64,000 nucleotides of DNA from Desulfamplus sp. (GTDB lineage Bacteria > Desulfobacterota > Desulfobacteria > Desulfobacterales > Desulfobacteraceae). Shown piece after piece: positions 8,626-18,041 of the stretch; the stretch's first letter is position 1; the number at the start of each line of letters is the position of its first letter. Location of the stretch: contig JADFZQ010000001.1 in NCBI GenBank assembly GCA_015232455.1, positions 1-64,000 of the forward strand. Direction: 5' to 3'. The notes beneath the pieces are model-generated. The model worked only from the letters and a program-made list of their open reading frames with translations, made no database searches and was not told where the DNA came from. The translations under genes were made by a program, and so were the position numbers.

Positions 8626-10137
8626 ATGAAACCTTTTAAAGAGATAAATAAAATGAAATATCCTAAAATTCTAATTATTATTGTAACTTGGGATAAAGAA
8701 GAATATGTACTCAACCTTTTAGAATCCATTGAGACTCTTATTTACGAAAAAGAACATTTTGATATTCTTTTGATTGACAATGCAAGCACAGACAACACCG
8801 TATTAAGAGTTTCTAAAGAATATCCCAAAGTTAAATTAATATGCAATAAAGAAAATCTTGGTGGCACAGGTGGATTTAATACAGGGTTAAAATGGGCATC
8901 TGAACAACCTGACGGAAAATACGATTATCTATGGCTTCTTGATAACGATGTTGTTGTTAATAAACACGCTTTGATTGAACTTGTTAATTTACTTGAACAA
9001 AACAGAGATGCTGCAATAGCAGGTTCATCAATGATGCAGCTTGATTATCCTTGGCGAATTAATGAGATAGGTTCATATTACAACAAAGCCAACGGTTCTC
9101 TTATTTTCAATTTTCATTTTATGCCAGTTGAAAAATGGAGAGGAACTTCTATGGAAGAGCTGCTCAAATTGCCCCATGATCTGTCTGATTTTATTCCAGA
9201 TTTTAAACCTTATATTGATGTTGATTATGTTGCTGCTGCATCTATGCTTGTTAGAGCTGATGTTGCTAAAAAAGCTGGAATCTGGAACGATTTTTTTATC
9301 CATTTTGATGATGTTGAATGGTGTCTGCGTATTGGTGCTATGGGATACAGAGTTCTTGCATCTTGTCGTTCTATAATATGGCATCTCTCTTCCGCAGCTA
9401 AAATACCGACATGGGTTCTCTATTATGATACTCGTAATTCTTTATCTGTTATGAAAAAACATGGAGACAAAGGTTATTTAATTGATAAGGCGGTAAATTA
9501 TGAACTTAAAAAGGCATTTTATTATGCCTTAATAGGTCGTTTAGAACTTGCCAATATCATTGTTGATGGAGTTGATGATTTTGCAAATGGAATTACTGGA
9601 AAGAGAAACATTAAGCTACCAGCCATGCTTAACCATCGTGAGCAACATTATTCAGAACTGCCATTTATGGATATTAAAGTCAAAAAAATTCTTATCCCAT
9701 GGACAGTCAATATGATAGCTACTGGGCTTCAGGAGATTCTTGTTAGAGTAAAATTGCAAAGACCAGAATTACAAATTGATTTTATGAAAGTTTCTGGAAT
9801 GCCTGAAATAATACAATTCCCAAAAGCACACTTTATCGTAATTTCTTCCAAAAGATTTATTAGGTATATAAATTACTTAAAGTTAAGAGATAAATATGAT
9901 CTGATTTTACAATCTGAATATCAAAGAATTATTGGTTTATCGCTGATTGGTGGAAAAATTATGTTTATCAGCAATACAAATTACTGTATTAGGAACTCTC
10001 CAAAATTTTTTGAGCTTTGCTTGCTTTACTTTAGAAAAATTTTAACACGTTGGAAAATATATGGATTAACCGGAAGACCTAAAGGGTTCTTTATGAAAAT
10101 TGTTGGTTTGTCTAAATCTTACATCTTTACCAAATAA
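8626..10137 (+). CDS. Family 2 glycosyltransferase with C-terminal extension (503 aa)
   Basis: The GT-A domain fills the first 290 residues: ILIIIVTWDKEEYVLNLLES, ILLIDNASTDNT, NLGGTGGFNTGL, and YLWLLDNDVVVNK as the DxD-like site. DVDYVAAASMLVRADVAK and FFIHFDDVEWCLR are the acceptor-side and ED-type motifs. This is the GlfT2/galactofuranosyl- or rhamnosyl-transferase-like arrangement. The last 200 residues are not recognisable but are basic (YFRKILTRWKIYGLTGRPKG), perhaps membrane-peripheral. ATG at 8626 is chosen; MKYPKILII at residue 10 is an alternative start. First gene of a + strand glycan cluster. Confidence 0.85.
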   Translation: MKPFKEINKMKYPKILIIIVTWDKEEYVLNLLESIETLIYEKEHFDILLIDNASTDNTVLRVSKEYPKVKLICNKENLGGTGGFNTGLKWASEQPDGKYDYLWLLDNDVVVNKHALIELVNLLEQNRDAAIAGSSMMQLDYPWRINEIGSYYNKANGSLIFNFHFMPVEKWRGTSMEELLKLPHDLSDFIPDFKPYIDVDYVAAASMLVRADVAKKAGIWNDFFIHFDDVEWCLRIGAMGYRVLASCRSIIWHLSSAAKIPTWVLYYDTRNSLSVMKKHGDKGYLIDKAVNYELKKAFYYALIGRLELANIIVDGVDDFANGITGKRNIKLPAMLNHREQHYSELPFMDIKVKKILIPWTVNMIATGLQEILVRVKLQRPELQIDFMKVSGMPEIIQFPKAHFIVISSKRFIRYINYLKLRDKYDLILQSEYQRIIGLSLIGGKIMFISNTNYCIRNSPKFFELCLLYFRKILTRWKIYGLTGRPKGFFMKIVGLSKSYIFTK

Positions 10138-10196
10138 GAGTTAAAAAAATAACTTCCAAATTTCTATTAATTTAATAAACTTAGGAAGCATATAAA

Positions 10197-11924
10197 GTGC
10201 TTAATTGTATAAAAAAATGTTATGAATATATAAATAATTACAAAAAATTAAAACAGTTTGTGAACCTAAATAATTATATTCCAGATGAGAATCTTCTGAA
10301 AAAATGGGCATCAAGCGAATGGATTGAATACCAAGCATGGATTTTCCATAAAGAGTTTATGACTTTAGATAAATGGAAAATGATGCGTAATGAGTCAATC
10401 AATTTTATTGATCCTCCTTTGATAAGCATTATCACTCCGTCTTATAATACTGATCCAAACATGTTAAGAGAGTGTATCTATTCAGTTCAAATGCAAGCGT
10501 ATCATAACTGGGAAATGTGTATTGCTGACGATGGTTCAAAAAATGAAGCAACAATTGCTATGCTGAAAAAGTTTGCTTTAGAAGATTCGCGGATTAAACT
10601 CTCTTTCGCAGAAAAAAATGGAGGAATATGCCATGCTACAAACCGTGCTTTAGAGATGGCAAAAGGTGATTATGTCGCATTTTTAGATCATGATGACCGA
10701 CTTTCTGTTAATTCTCTATTTTGTGTTGCAGAAGAGATTTATAATAATAGAAGTATAGATGTTATATATTCAGATCGTGATATGCTTTCATTAAATGGTC
10801 TTCGTTTTATGCATCTCTTTAAACCTGATTGGTCTCCAGAGCTTCTATTTTCAATGAATTATATTTGTCATCTTATGGTATATAGAAAAACGCTTGTTGA
10901 TAGGGTTGGCGGTATTCACTATGAATTTGAAGGTTCGCAAGATTATGATTTAATACTTCGTGTAATGGAGTTAAATCCAGTAGTTTATCACATTCCTAAG
11001 ATACTTTATCATTGGCGTCAAAATGAGCAATCTGTAGCTTTAAACCATGATGCAAAATCTTATGCTTATAAAGCAGGGGTTCTTGCTTTAACCCATGCTC
11101 TTAAAAGAAGAGGATTAAAAGGTGAAGTTAGAGAACTTTCTGATTTATGGAAGGGACATTACAGAGTAAAGTTACTGCCCCCATCTGATGAAAAGTTCTC
11201 TATTATTGAGCTTGATGGAACATTACAAGTAGATAATTTTGTTGATTTTATATCAAAGAAGATGGAGCTGATTAAGAATCAGAGCCATAGTTATATTGTT
11301 TTTGTTTCTATGAAATTATGTTTTGATATGGAAGCAATTAAGGAGATGGTATCTTGGTTCAATATTCCAGGGGTTGGATTAGTTACAGGGAAAGTTGTAG
11401 AGAGTAGTAAAAAAGATAAAAGTAATGAGCCAAAAATCATACATGCTGGAATGGTTAACAAAAAAGATGGCTATCCTTTATTTATTTTTGAAGGTAAACC
11501 AGAATCAACTCCAGGTTATATGGCAGCAACGCATGTTGTGAGAAATGTCCCTTATCCATATCCATACTGTTTTGCAATGAGAAAGTCTTTATGGAGTGAA
11601 TTGAATGGTTTTGATTCTCTTTTTAAAGGACCGCATGCTATTCTTGATTTTGCTTTGAGAGGGTCAACCGAGAGAGACAATAGATGTAACAGTTCTAAAA
11701 ATAGAACTGTTTATACCCCATTTGCAAAATTTATATTAAAAGAAAATACTCCTGTAGAGGAATTATGGGTAGAATCTGATGCTGCTTATTTTGCCGATAA
11801 ATGGCGTGATTACCTCTTAAAAGGAGATCCCTATTATAATGAACACCTAACTTTAAGATTAAATGATATGGGGCTAAATGCAGATGTTGATGCACTTGCT
11901 TTAGATAGTCAAACCAATGGATAA
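10197..11924 (+). CDS. Family 2 glycosyltransferase, O-antigen type (575 aa)
   Basis: The start is GTG at 10197 with AGGAAG 8 nt upstream. After an alpha-helical region of about 75 residues comes a canonical GT2 domain: ISIITPSYNTDPNMLRECI, MCIADDGSKNEATI, NGGICHATNRAL, and YVAFLDHDDRLS with the DHDD metal site. FEGSQDYDLILRVMEL follows near residue 250. The C-terminal half (residues about 330-575) looks like a degenerate second domain with FAMRKSLWSELNGFDSLF. Such tandem GT2s build O-antigen or rhamnan backbones. The last 8 nt overlap the next gene. Confidence 0.85.
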   Translation: MLNCIKKCYEYINNYKKLKQFVNLNNYIPDENLLKKWASSEWIEYQAWIFHKEFMTLDKWKMMRNESINFIDPPLISIITPSYNTDPNMLRECIYSVQMQAYHNWEMCIADDGSKNEATIAMLKKFALEDSRIKLSFAEKNGGICHATNRALEMAKGDYVAFLDHDDRLSVNSLFCVAEEIYNNRSIDVIYSDRDMLSLNGLRFMHLFKPDWSPELLFSMNYICHLMVYRKTLVDRVGGIHYEFEGSQDYDLILRVMELNPVVYHIPKILYHWRQNEQSVALNHDAKSYAYKAGVLALTHALKRRGLKGEVRELSDLWKGHYRVKLLPPSDEKFSIIELDGTLQVDNFVDFISKKMELIKNQSHSYIVFVSMKLCFDMEAIKEMVSWFNIPGVGLVTGKVVESSKKDKSNEPKIIHAGMVNKKDGYPLFIFEGKPESTPGYMAATHVVRNVPYPYPYCFAMRKSLWSELNGFDSLFKGPHAILDFALRGSTERDNRCNSSKNRTVYTPFAKFILKENTPVEELWVESDAAYFADKWRDYLLKGDPYYNEHLTLRLNDMGLNADVDALALDSQTNG

Positions 11925-14019
11925 TTTTAGTTTATTCTTTTTTTTAAATTGTATGTTAGGAATTGGAATTTCTGGTCTAATTTTTATTACTCCTGGTATT
12001 TATATTCAGTATCTTTTAGGTATAAATTCAAAAATTAGTAATTCGTCAACATTGTTTTTTGCACCTATATTTGGAATGAGTATTTATGGAACCATTTCTT
12101 TACTATTTTCCTATATTATTGGATATTCTTTTTTAAAACTTATACTTATAATGCTAATATTCAATGTTAGTATTATTATTCTAAATAAAAAATATCACTA
12201 CATATCTAATACCCATGGAAACACAAACAGCATACCTTTTAGTTACATATGCGTTTTACTATCTGCTTCTGCCTTTTTATCAGTGCTAACAATTATCTAC
12301 ATATATCCATTCATATCAAACAATGCCTTATTTATTAATGAAATGATCTTTGATCATGCAAAATGTGCTATTATAGATTCAATTGTCCGTGAAGGTTTAC
12401 AGCCGTTAAATCCATATTTTTCTCCTTTTGGTAACTCTTTGACTTTAACCTATTATTATCAATGGTATTTTTTAGCATCACAACTCAAAATATTAGGTGG
12501 ATTAAGCGGGTGGCAGGCAGACATTGTAATGACATGGTTTACCTCTTTTGCATCTATATCTCTTATGATTGGAATAATACTTCAGATAACTAAGGCAAGA
12601 GCTGCTGTTTTTCTCATTTTACTTTTTTTTCAAAATCATCTCTATTCAATATTATGCTGGATATTTGGTCAAAGATTCCAAAATTTTTTTTGTATGGATG
12701 CTTTGCGAGATTTAGAACCAATATGGTTACAACTAACATGGATACCCCAGCATGTTTTTTCAGGCTGTTCAATAATTTTAGCTCTGTTTTTATGTTCTAT
12801 TGCTTTAAGCAGAGCAACTTCTAATATTTTCTATAGTGCCGCAATAGGATTATCTATTGCGGCAGCGGCCGGCAGTTCAATATGGGTAGGTGGTATTGCT
12901 TTAGCTTTGACATCTCCTCTAATTATAGTAACTTTATTGTTGTCAAAAATACCAAAAGATAATCTTTTAAGATTAATTAAAATCTCAATTTATGCACTTC
13001 CTTGGTGTTTTATATTTTTGTTACCCGTTTTATTAGCAATGGTTGGTGTGAATTCAGAATTTTCTAAATATTATTCTAAAACCCCATTTCCTGTTACAAT
13101 AGGTCTCTTTGCCTCAACTAACTTAATTGAAAAAGGTACATTACTATCCAACTTTATCCATGTAATTATGTTTTGGTTGCAGTTATTACCGTTAAGTTTG
13201 GGTCTTACTTTTATTATTGGCTTACCAGCCTTGCTACTAAAGATACCTCAAAATGTAGAAGAACAATATTTAAAAAAACTAATGATAAGTAGTGCTATAG
13301 GATTCTTATTAGTATCACAATTTTTTAAAAGTGTTATTTTAAATAACGATCTTGGATGGCGTGCTGTGATATTACCTGATATCATACTTATGATTTGGGC
13401 ATCTATTATAATGTCTGATTTTATTTATCCTGAAAATTTTAAAATTGAATCTAAATGGCATTTTAGCTCAAGTTTATTACGCTGGAGAAATTCAATATCA
13501 ATGATGACGGGAATGATATTAACTATTGGAATTTTAAGTTTTATACACACCTACCATTTACCAGTTCCAGTTTATAAAATAGATGAAGATACATTAAAAT
13601 TGCGTCAAAGATTATTTCTCCAAAAAGATGCGTGGGAAATTGTAGGTCAGTATGTTAAATATGATGAGATTGTTCAATCAAATCCCGATGGTTATGCAAA
13701 AGCTACACCTTGGCCTGCGAATCTCCCTTTTGCACTATTTGCTGATAGGAGAGCATCCTTCTCATCTCCTGAATTTGTATATGCTTATGCCCATAATTTT
13801 GATGATAAATTAAGGAAAGCCCATTATCAACTTATCCAAAATATTTTTTCAAAATCACCAGATATTAATTCCATTTATAAAATAAGAGATGAATTGAAAA
13901 TCAAAGCCCTTCTAATAGATCAATTTGATGATGTTTGGAACAGCACACAAATAGAAGATTCAGGGGTTTATAAAAAAGTATATGCAGATGAAAATTTTAA
14001 AATTTATGTTGCAGATTAG
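11917..14019 (+). CDS. Polytopic membrane protein, GT-C-like (700 aa)
   Basis: The ATG lies inside the 3' end of the previous gene, with an 8-nt overlap indicating coupled translation. About 12-14 hydrophobic helices cover residues 5-560, followed by a soluble C-terminal part of about 140 residues. After helix 4 comes FDHAKCAIIDSIVREG, then LQPLNPYF and LTLTYYYQWYFLA. An acidic/His loop followed by a YYY motif is the layout of lipid-linked GT-C glycosyltransferases and DUF2298-like proteins. It may transfer sugars from polyprenyl phosphate, the product of the DPM-like GT two genes on. Family not firmly assigned. Confidence 0.6.
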   Translation: MDNFSLFFFLNCMLGIGISGLIFITPGIYIQYLLGINSKISNSSTLFFAPIFGMSIYGTISLLFSYIIGYSFLKLILIMLIFNVSIIILNKKYHYISNTHGNTNSIPFSYICVLLSASAFLSVLTIIYIYPFISNNALFINEMIFDHAKCAIIDSIVREGLQPLNPYFSPFGNSLTLTYYYQWYFLASQLKILGGLSGWQADIVMTWFTSFASISLMIGIILQITKARAAVFLILLFFQNHLYSILCWIFGQRFQNFFCMDALRDLEPIWLQLTWIPQHVFSGCSIILALFLCSIALSRATSNIFYSAAIGLSIAAAAGSSIWVGGIALALTSPLIIVTLLLSKIPKDNLLRLIKISIYALPWCFIFLLPVLLAMVGVNSEFSKYYSKTPFPVTIGLFASTNLIEKGTLLSNFIHVIMFWLQLLPLSLGLTFIIGLPALLLKIPQNVEEQYLKKLMISSAIGFLLVSQFFKSVILNNDLGWRAVILPDIILMIWASIIMSDFIYPENFKIESKWHFSSSLLRWRNSISMMTGMILTIGILSFIHTYHLPVPVYKIDEDTLKLRQRLFLQKDAWEIVGQYVKYDEIVQSNPDGYAKATPWPANLPFALFADRRASFSSPEFVYAYAHNFDDKLRKAHYQLIQNIFSKSPDINSIYKIRDELKIKALLIDQFDDVWNSTQIEDSGVYKKVYADENFKIYVAD

Positions 14020-14102
14020 CTGATAAGCTAAAGAGCAGAATTATGATAATCAACCGCTGAATTAAAAAACAAATCAGCCATTAAAAAATAAAGGGTGTAT
14101 TT

Positions 14103-14828
14103 ATGATTATAAATAAAAAAACAATGCCATATAAATTAGCAGTAGTTATGCCAGTATATAATGAAGAAGAGTGTATAGTTGATGTTATAAATTCATGGGT
14201 TGATATGTTGTTAAAACTTAATATTAAATTTAAAATTATTGTACTAAATGACGGTTCAACTGACAATACTGTTAAAGCATTGGAAATATTCAAAAACAAT
14301 GAAAATATTCATATTGTGGATAAAAAAAACAGTGGACACGGTCCAACAATACTTATGGGCTATAAAATGGCGGTTGAAATTGCAGATTGGATATTTCAAT
14401 GCGACAGCGATGACGAAATGAAGGCTGAAGATTTTCCTAAGCTATGGCAAAACTGTATCAATTATGATGTGCTTTTTGGGATTAGACATAACAGAAAACA
14501 AAATGTTGGTAGAAAAATTATCAGTATGTTCTCACGAGTAGTTGTTAAAGAGCTTTTTGGTAAAAGCATTTCTGATGTCAATGTTCCATATAGATTGATG
14601 AGTAATTGTGTGGTGCAAAATATCATAGATAAAATACCTGAAAACACATTTGCTCCTAATATCATAATATCTGGAATGATAGCAAAATATAAATATAGAG
14701 TTTATGAGACATTGATACCACACTATAACCGTAAAACAGGTAAAGAGTCATTAGTACAATTAAAATTGTGGAAAATGGCATTAAAATCATTTAAACAAAC
14801 TATTTTTGTAAGATTTTCTCATATTTAA
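14103..14828 (+). CDS. Dolichyl/undecaprenyl-phosphate mannosyltransferase-like GT2 (241 aa)
   Basis: A short GT2 of the DPM1/ArnC/GtrB group: LAVVMPVYNEEECIVDVINSW, IIVLNDGSTDNTVKALE, and WIFQCDSDDEMKAEDFP with the DSDD metal site. It then has SDVNVPYRLM, matching the D-x-x-x-P-x-R-x pattern of polyprenyl-phosphate sugar transferases, around residues 158-166. The C-terminal helices of GtrB are absent, so it is DPM1-like. AAAGGG lies upstream of the ATG. Followed 88 nt later by a GtrA-like gene, the usual partner. It probably charges polyprenyl phosphate for the GT-C-like protein upstream. Confidence 0.85.
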   Translation: MIINKKTMPYKLAVVMPVYNEEECIVDVINSWVDMLLKLNIKFKIIVLNDGSTDNTVKALEIFKNNENIHIVDKKNSGHGPTILMGYKMAVEIADWIFQCDSDDEMKAEDFPKLWQNCINYDVLFGIRHNRKQNVGRKIISMFSRVVVKELFGKSISDVNVPYRLMSNCVVQNIIDKIPENTFAPNIIISGMIAKYKYRVYETLIPHYNRKTGKESLVQLKLWKMALKSFKQTIFVRFSHI

Positions 14829-14916
14829 AAACAATAGAATTATTTAACTCTTTTATGCTCTATTGGTTCTTAGATATTGAACCTTTTTATTCACAAAAAT
14901 CTTTAGAGGAGTTTTT

Positions 14917-15414
14917 TTGAGCAAAAATTATATTGAGCAATTTAAAGGATTAGAGGCAACTCCTTTAATTCAATTTATAAAATATGGGATTTCAGGTGGT
15001 CTTGCTACCTTTGTGCATATAACTATTTTTCATATTGCTGCATGGAAGATATTTCCTGCATTGCAAAAAGATGATCTCTTTATACTTATATTAGGAGTTT
15101 CTGTTGCAGAAGTTGATGTGGCAACTCGCTCTTTTAACTCTATGTATTCAAATATAGTTGCATTTATATGTTCAAATATGGTTGCTTACACTATGAACAT
15201 ATTTTGGGTATTTAAGCGTGGTAGGCATAGCAGAATCATTGAAATATTTCTTTTTTATCTTGTTTCTGGGGTAAGTATTTTTATTGGAACAACTATTATG
15301 GGGTTTTTAATCCGATATTATAGTATTCAGACAACTTATGCTTTTTCAGTTAATCTTGTCTCTTCTGTTATGATAAACTATGCTATGCGTAAATTTTATA
15401 TTTTTAAAGGTTAG
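14917..15414 (+). CDS. GtrA-like membrane protein (165 aa)
   Basis: The start is TTG with AGAGGA 6 nt upstream. Four hydrophobic segments and the family's opening pattern are present: FIKYGISGGLATFVHITIFH, then VAFICSNMVAYTMNIFWVFK, then FYLVSGVSIFIGTTIMGF, and a last helix ending MINYAMRKFYIFKG. The N..W(V/T)F and F-Y-x-F ends are typical of GtrA/PF04138. GtrA proteins are thought to flip polyprenyl-phosphate sugars. It follows the DPM-like transferase, as in O-antigen modification modules. Confidence 0.85.
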   Translation: MSKNYIEQFKGLEATPLIQFIKYGISGGLATFVHITIFHIAAWKIFPALQKDDLFILILGVSVAEVDVATRSFNSMYSNIVAFICSNMVAYTMNIFWVFKRGRHSRIIEIFLFYLVSGVSIFIGTTIMGFLIRYYSIQTTYAFSVNLVSSVMINYAMRKFYIFKG

Positions 15415-15433
15415 CAAAAGGTTATTTCTCCCC

Positions 15434-15679
15434 AAAAGGTTGATTAACACCTCAATTACTATACAATTTGGTAGGATATATACCCTATCTCATTTTTACA
15501 CAGGCATATCTGTAGCCCCTGACTGGTATCTTGGAATTTTGTTTGGAATCGAAGGATTTTGTGGTATCTATATGGGGGCAGGGTGACAGAAACATCTCCC
15601 TGATCACAAGATTAAATTTATATTATTTTTCCGTGTAGTGTTTGTGACGGTCAAATATATTATTGATTTTATTAAGTAA
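15434..15679 (+). pseudogene. Remnant of a TauE/SafE sulfite-exporter-type permease (C-terminus)
   Basis: In one frame the translation reads TSITIQFGRIYTLSHF, SVAPDWYLGILFGIEGF and CGIYMGAG, then TGA (15584-15586), and continues in frame as QKHLPDHKIKFILFF and VKYIIDFIK to TAA at 15677-15679. This matches the end of TauE/SafE proteins, APDW-LGxLFGxGGFxGMYxGARxQKxxP, where the stop stands for Arg (CGA to TGA). No upstream part of the gene is present. It is 5'-truncated and interrupted, hence a decayed gene. Confidence 0.75.
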
Positions 15680-15768
15680 TCTTTAGTTAATAAAAATTAA
15701 ACCAGAAACTCTTAATTCAACAACCCCTACCCTAAAGAATGTAGGCATTCTTATAAAAGCGAAAAAAA

Positions 15769-17256
15769 ATGAATATTATTATAATCGGAGCGGGACCATG
15801 CGGACTTGGTGCAGCTTGGCGTTTGAACGAACTTGGGCATAAAAATTGGTCTCTTTATGAAAAGGATAGCCATACAGGAGGTCTATCCGCATCGTTTAAA
15901 GATAGTGAAGATTTTTGGTGGGATATAGGTGGTCATGTTCTTTTTAGCCACTACCCATATTTTGATCATGTTATGGATACTATTATGAATAGAGAGTCAG
16001 AGTGGCTTTTCCATGACAGAAGTGCTTGGGTCTGGATGGAAAATAGGTTTATCCCCTATCCTATTCAAAATAATATCCACCGATTGCCCAAAAAAATCTT
16101 TAGTGAATGTTTGCACAGTCTTATAGATATTCAGACATCACCTTTCTCAATTCAAAACACTCAATCCATATCAAACTTATCGTCATCTCAGTTAAGGCAT
16201 TTTGGAGACTGGATTGACGCTGGATTTGGCAAGGGGCTTGCAAAACACTTCCTACGCCCTTACAACTACAAAGTGTGGGCATATCCTGTTGAGGAGTTAA
16301 GCCATAATTGGGTCGGCGAGCGTGTTGCAAAGGTTGACATTAAACGAATTATTGATAACCACATATTTGATAAAGACGATATAGGCTGGGGACCTAATTC
16401 AAGGTTTAGATTTCCTAAATACAGTGGGACAGGTGCTATTTGGGAGAAAGTTGCTGCAAACCTTCCTCAAGAAAAAATTCATCTAAATTTTGAGCTAAAA
16501 AAGGTCAACATACATCAGAAAACTGTTGAATTTAAAGATGGCACAATAGAGGGCTATGATCTCTTAATCAGCACTATACCGATTACAGATATTATTGCAA
16601 AATCAGATTTTGGAACTAAAATTTTAGATACTTCTCTTTCGGGTCATTTAGATAGAGTTAGGGATAAAGGCAACTGGGATTCAACAAAGATTCAACCTAC
16701 TTTAAAATACTCATCAACAAATGTTGTTGGTCTTGGATTAAAGGGAAATCCGCCTGACTACCTGAAAGATAAATGCTGGATATATTTTCCTGAAAATGAC
16801 AATCCATTCTATAGAGTTACAGTATTTAGTAACTACTCACCAAACAATGTCCCAGATATAGAGACATGTTGGTCGTTAATGTGTGAGGTAAGTGAGAGTC
16901 CTATGAAACCAGTCGATAGAGAGTTAATAATAAACGAGGTAATACAAGGTGTTATTAACACTCGGCTGATTAAAGATAAGAGCCAGATAAATCATACATG
17001 GTATAAAAGAGTAGAAAAAGGTTATCCAACTCCAAGTGTAGATAGAAACAAAACGCTCTTTCCAATGCTTAAAAAATTACAAGAAAACGGAATTCTATCA
17101 AGAGGAAGATTTGGGGCTTGGCGTTATGAGGTGGGAAATATGGATCATTCGTTTATGCAGGGTGTTGAGGCGGCAAGTCAGGCAATTTATAAGGGTGAAG
17201 AGCTGACTCTTTGGTATCCAGATGTTGTGAATTCTCCGCATCCGTTATCAAAGTGA
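15769..17256 (+). CDS. FAD-dependent amine-oxidase / UDP-galactopyranose-mutase-like protein (495 aa)
   Basis: The N-terminus is a classical FAD site: IIIIGAGPCGLGAAWRL, then an acidic strand end YEKDSHTGGLSASF, then WDIGGHVLFSHYPYFD, a GGH(V/R) motif common to NAD(P)-binding amine-oxidase and UGM-like flavoproteins. The C-terminus has SRGRFGAWRYEVGNMDHSFM, an FAD-ribityl-binding end resembling that of UDP-galactopyranose mutase-like proteins. It is usually annotated as protoporphyrinogen-oxidase-like in polysaccharide loci. Its place after GT, GtrA and DPM genes supports a role in nucleotide-sugar or lipid-linked glycan chemistry. Substrate not known. Confidence 0.7.
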   Translation: MNIIIIGAGPCGLGAAWRLNELGHKNWSLYEKDSHTGGLSASFKDSEDFWWDIGGHVLFSHYPYFDHVMDTIMNRESEWLFHDRSAWVWMENRFIPYPIQNNIHRLPKKIFSECLHSLIDIQTSPFSIQNTQSISNLSSSQLRHFGDWIDAGFGKGLAKHFLRPYNYKVWAYPVEELSHNWVGERVAKVDIKRIIDNHIFDKDDIGWGPNSRFRFPKYSGTGAIWEKVAANLPQEKIHLNFELKKVNIHQKTVEFKDGTIEGYDLLISTIPITDIIAKSDFGTKILDTSLSGHLDRVRDKGNWDSTKIQPTLKYSSTNVVGLGLKGNPPDYLKDKCWIYFPENDNPFYRVTVFSNYSPNNVPDIETCWSLMCEVSESPMKPVDRELIINEVIQGVINTRLIKDKSQINHTWYKRVEKGYPTPSVDRNKTLFPMLKKLQENGILSRGRFGAWRYEVGNMDHSFMQGVEAASQAIYKGEELTLWYPDVVNSPHPLSK

Positions 17257-17275
17257 GTTTTTCTGATGAAATACT

Positions 17276-18013
17276 TTATCTTAACCCTTGCATTGTCAAG
17301 GGTTTCTCAAGACCGCTCATTGCAAGGAGTTTTTCATTGTGAAATAGCTCCTTTGTATTACCATCAGCAATAATGTCGCCTTTGTTAAGGACAATTGTAC
17401 GTTCACAAATCTCAAGAGCCATATCAAGATCGTGTGTTGCAATGATTTTGGTATGTGTAAAAGTTTTAAGAAGGTTAATTAAGCGTCTTCGAGAAGCTGG
17501 GTCAAGATTAGATGATGGTTCGTCCATGATAAGAATATCTGGCATAGTAGCAATTACAGTTGCAATGGCAACTGCTCGCTTCTCTCCGCCTGACAGTTTG
17601 TGTGGTGATCTTTTTGCTAAATGAGGCACACCTACAATTTCAAGTGCTTTTATAACTTGGTTTTCAATTTCTGATTCAGGAACTCCAAGGTTTATTAGTC
17701 CAAATGCAACATCGTCAAAAACTGTTGGCATGAAAAGCTGATCATCTGGGTCTTGAAATACCATGCCAGTTGATCGGCGAACAGCTTTAAGGTTCTTTTT
17801 ATTCAAAGGATAATCTCCGATCCTAATATCTCCTTTTGTTGGTATTAGGCAACCAATAAGGTGTAAAAGAAGGGTTGATTTTCCCGCACCATTTGAACCT
17901 ACTAAAGCCACAGATTCTCCATGATGAATCTTAAAATTAATATTATCTAACCCAATCGTTCCATCTGGATAGGTGTAATGAAGATTATCAGCCTGCACAA
18001 TGTGATGACTCAT
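17276..18013 (-). CDS. cbiO: ECF transporter ATPase for cobalt/nickel
   Basis: A 245-aa ABC ATPase. Walker A GSNGAGKST, Q-loop FQDPDDQLF, signature LSGGEKR, Walker B ILIMDEPSSNLD and H-loop ATHDLD are all present. The Q-loop DPDDQ is characteristic of ECF ATPases of the CbiO/EcfA type. ATG at 18013 (GAGG 10 nt upstream, MSHHIVQADNL) is preferred over a frame start 19 codons further upstream. Last gene of cbiM-cbiQ-cbiO. It powers uptake through CbiQ. Confidence 0.92.
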   Translation of the reverse strand: MSHHIVQADNLHYTYPDGTIGLDNINFKIHHGESVALVGSNGAGKSTLLLHLIGCLIPTKGDIRIGDYPLNKKNLKAVRRSTGMVFQDPDDQLFMPTVFDDVAFGLINLGVPESEIENQVIKALEIVGVPHLAKRSPHKLSGGEKRAVAIATVIATMPDILIMDEPSSNLDPASRRRLINLLKTFTHTKIIATHDLDMALEICERTIVLNKGDIIADGNTKELFHNEKLLAMSGLEKPLTMQGLR

Positions 18014-18041
18014 AAAAAGAAAGACCTCTAAAAACAATATT

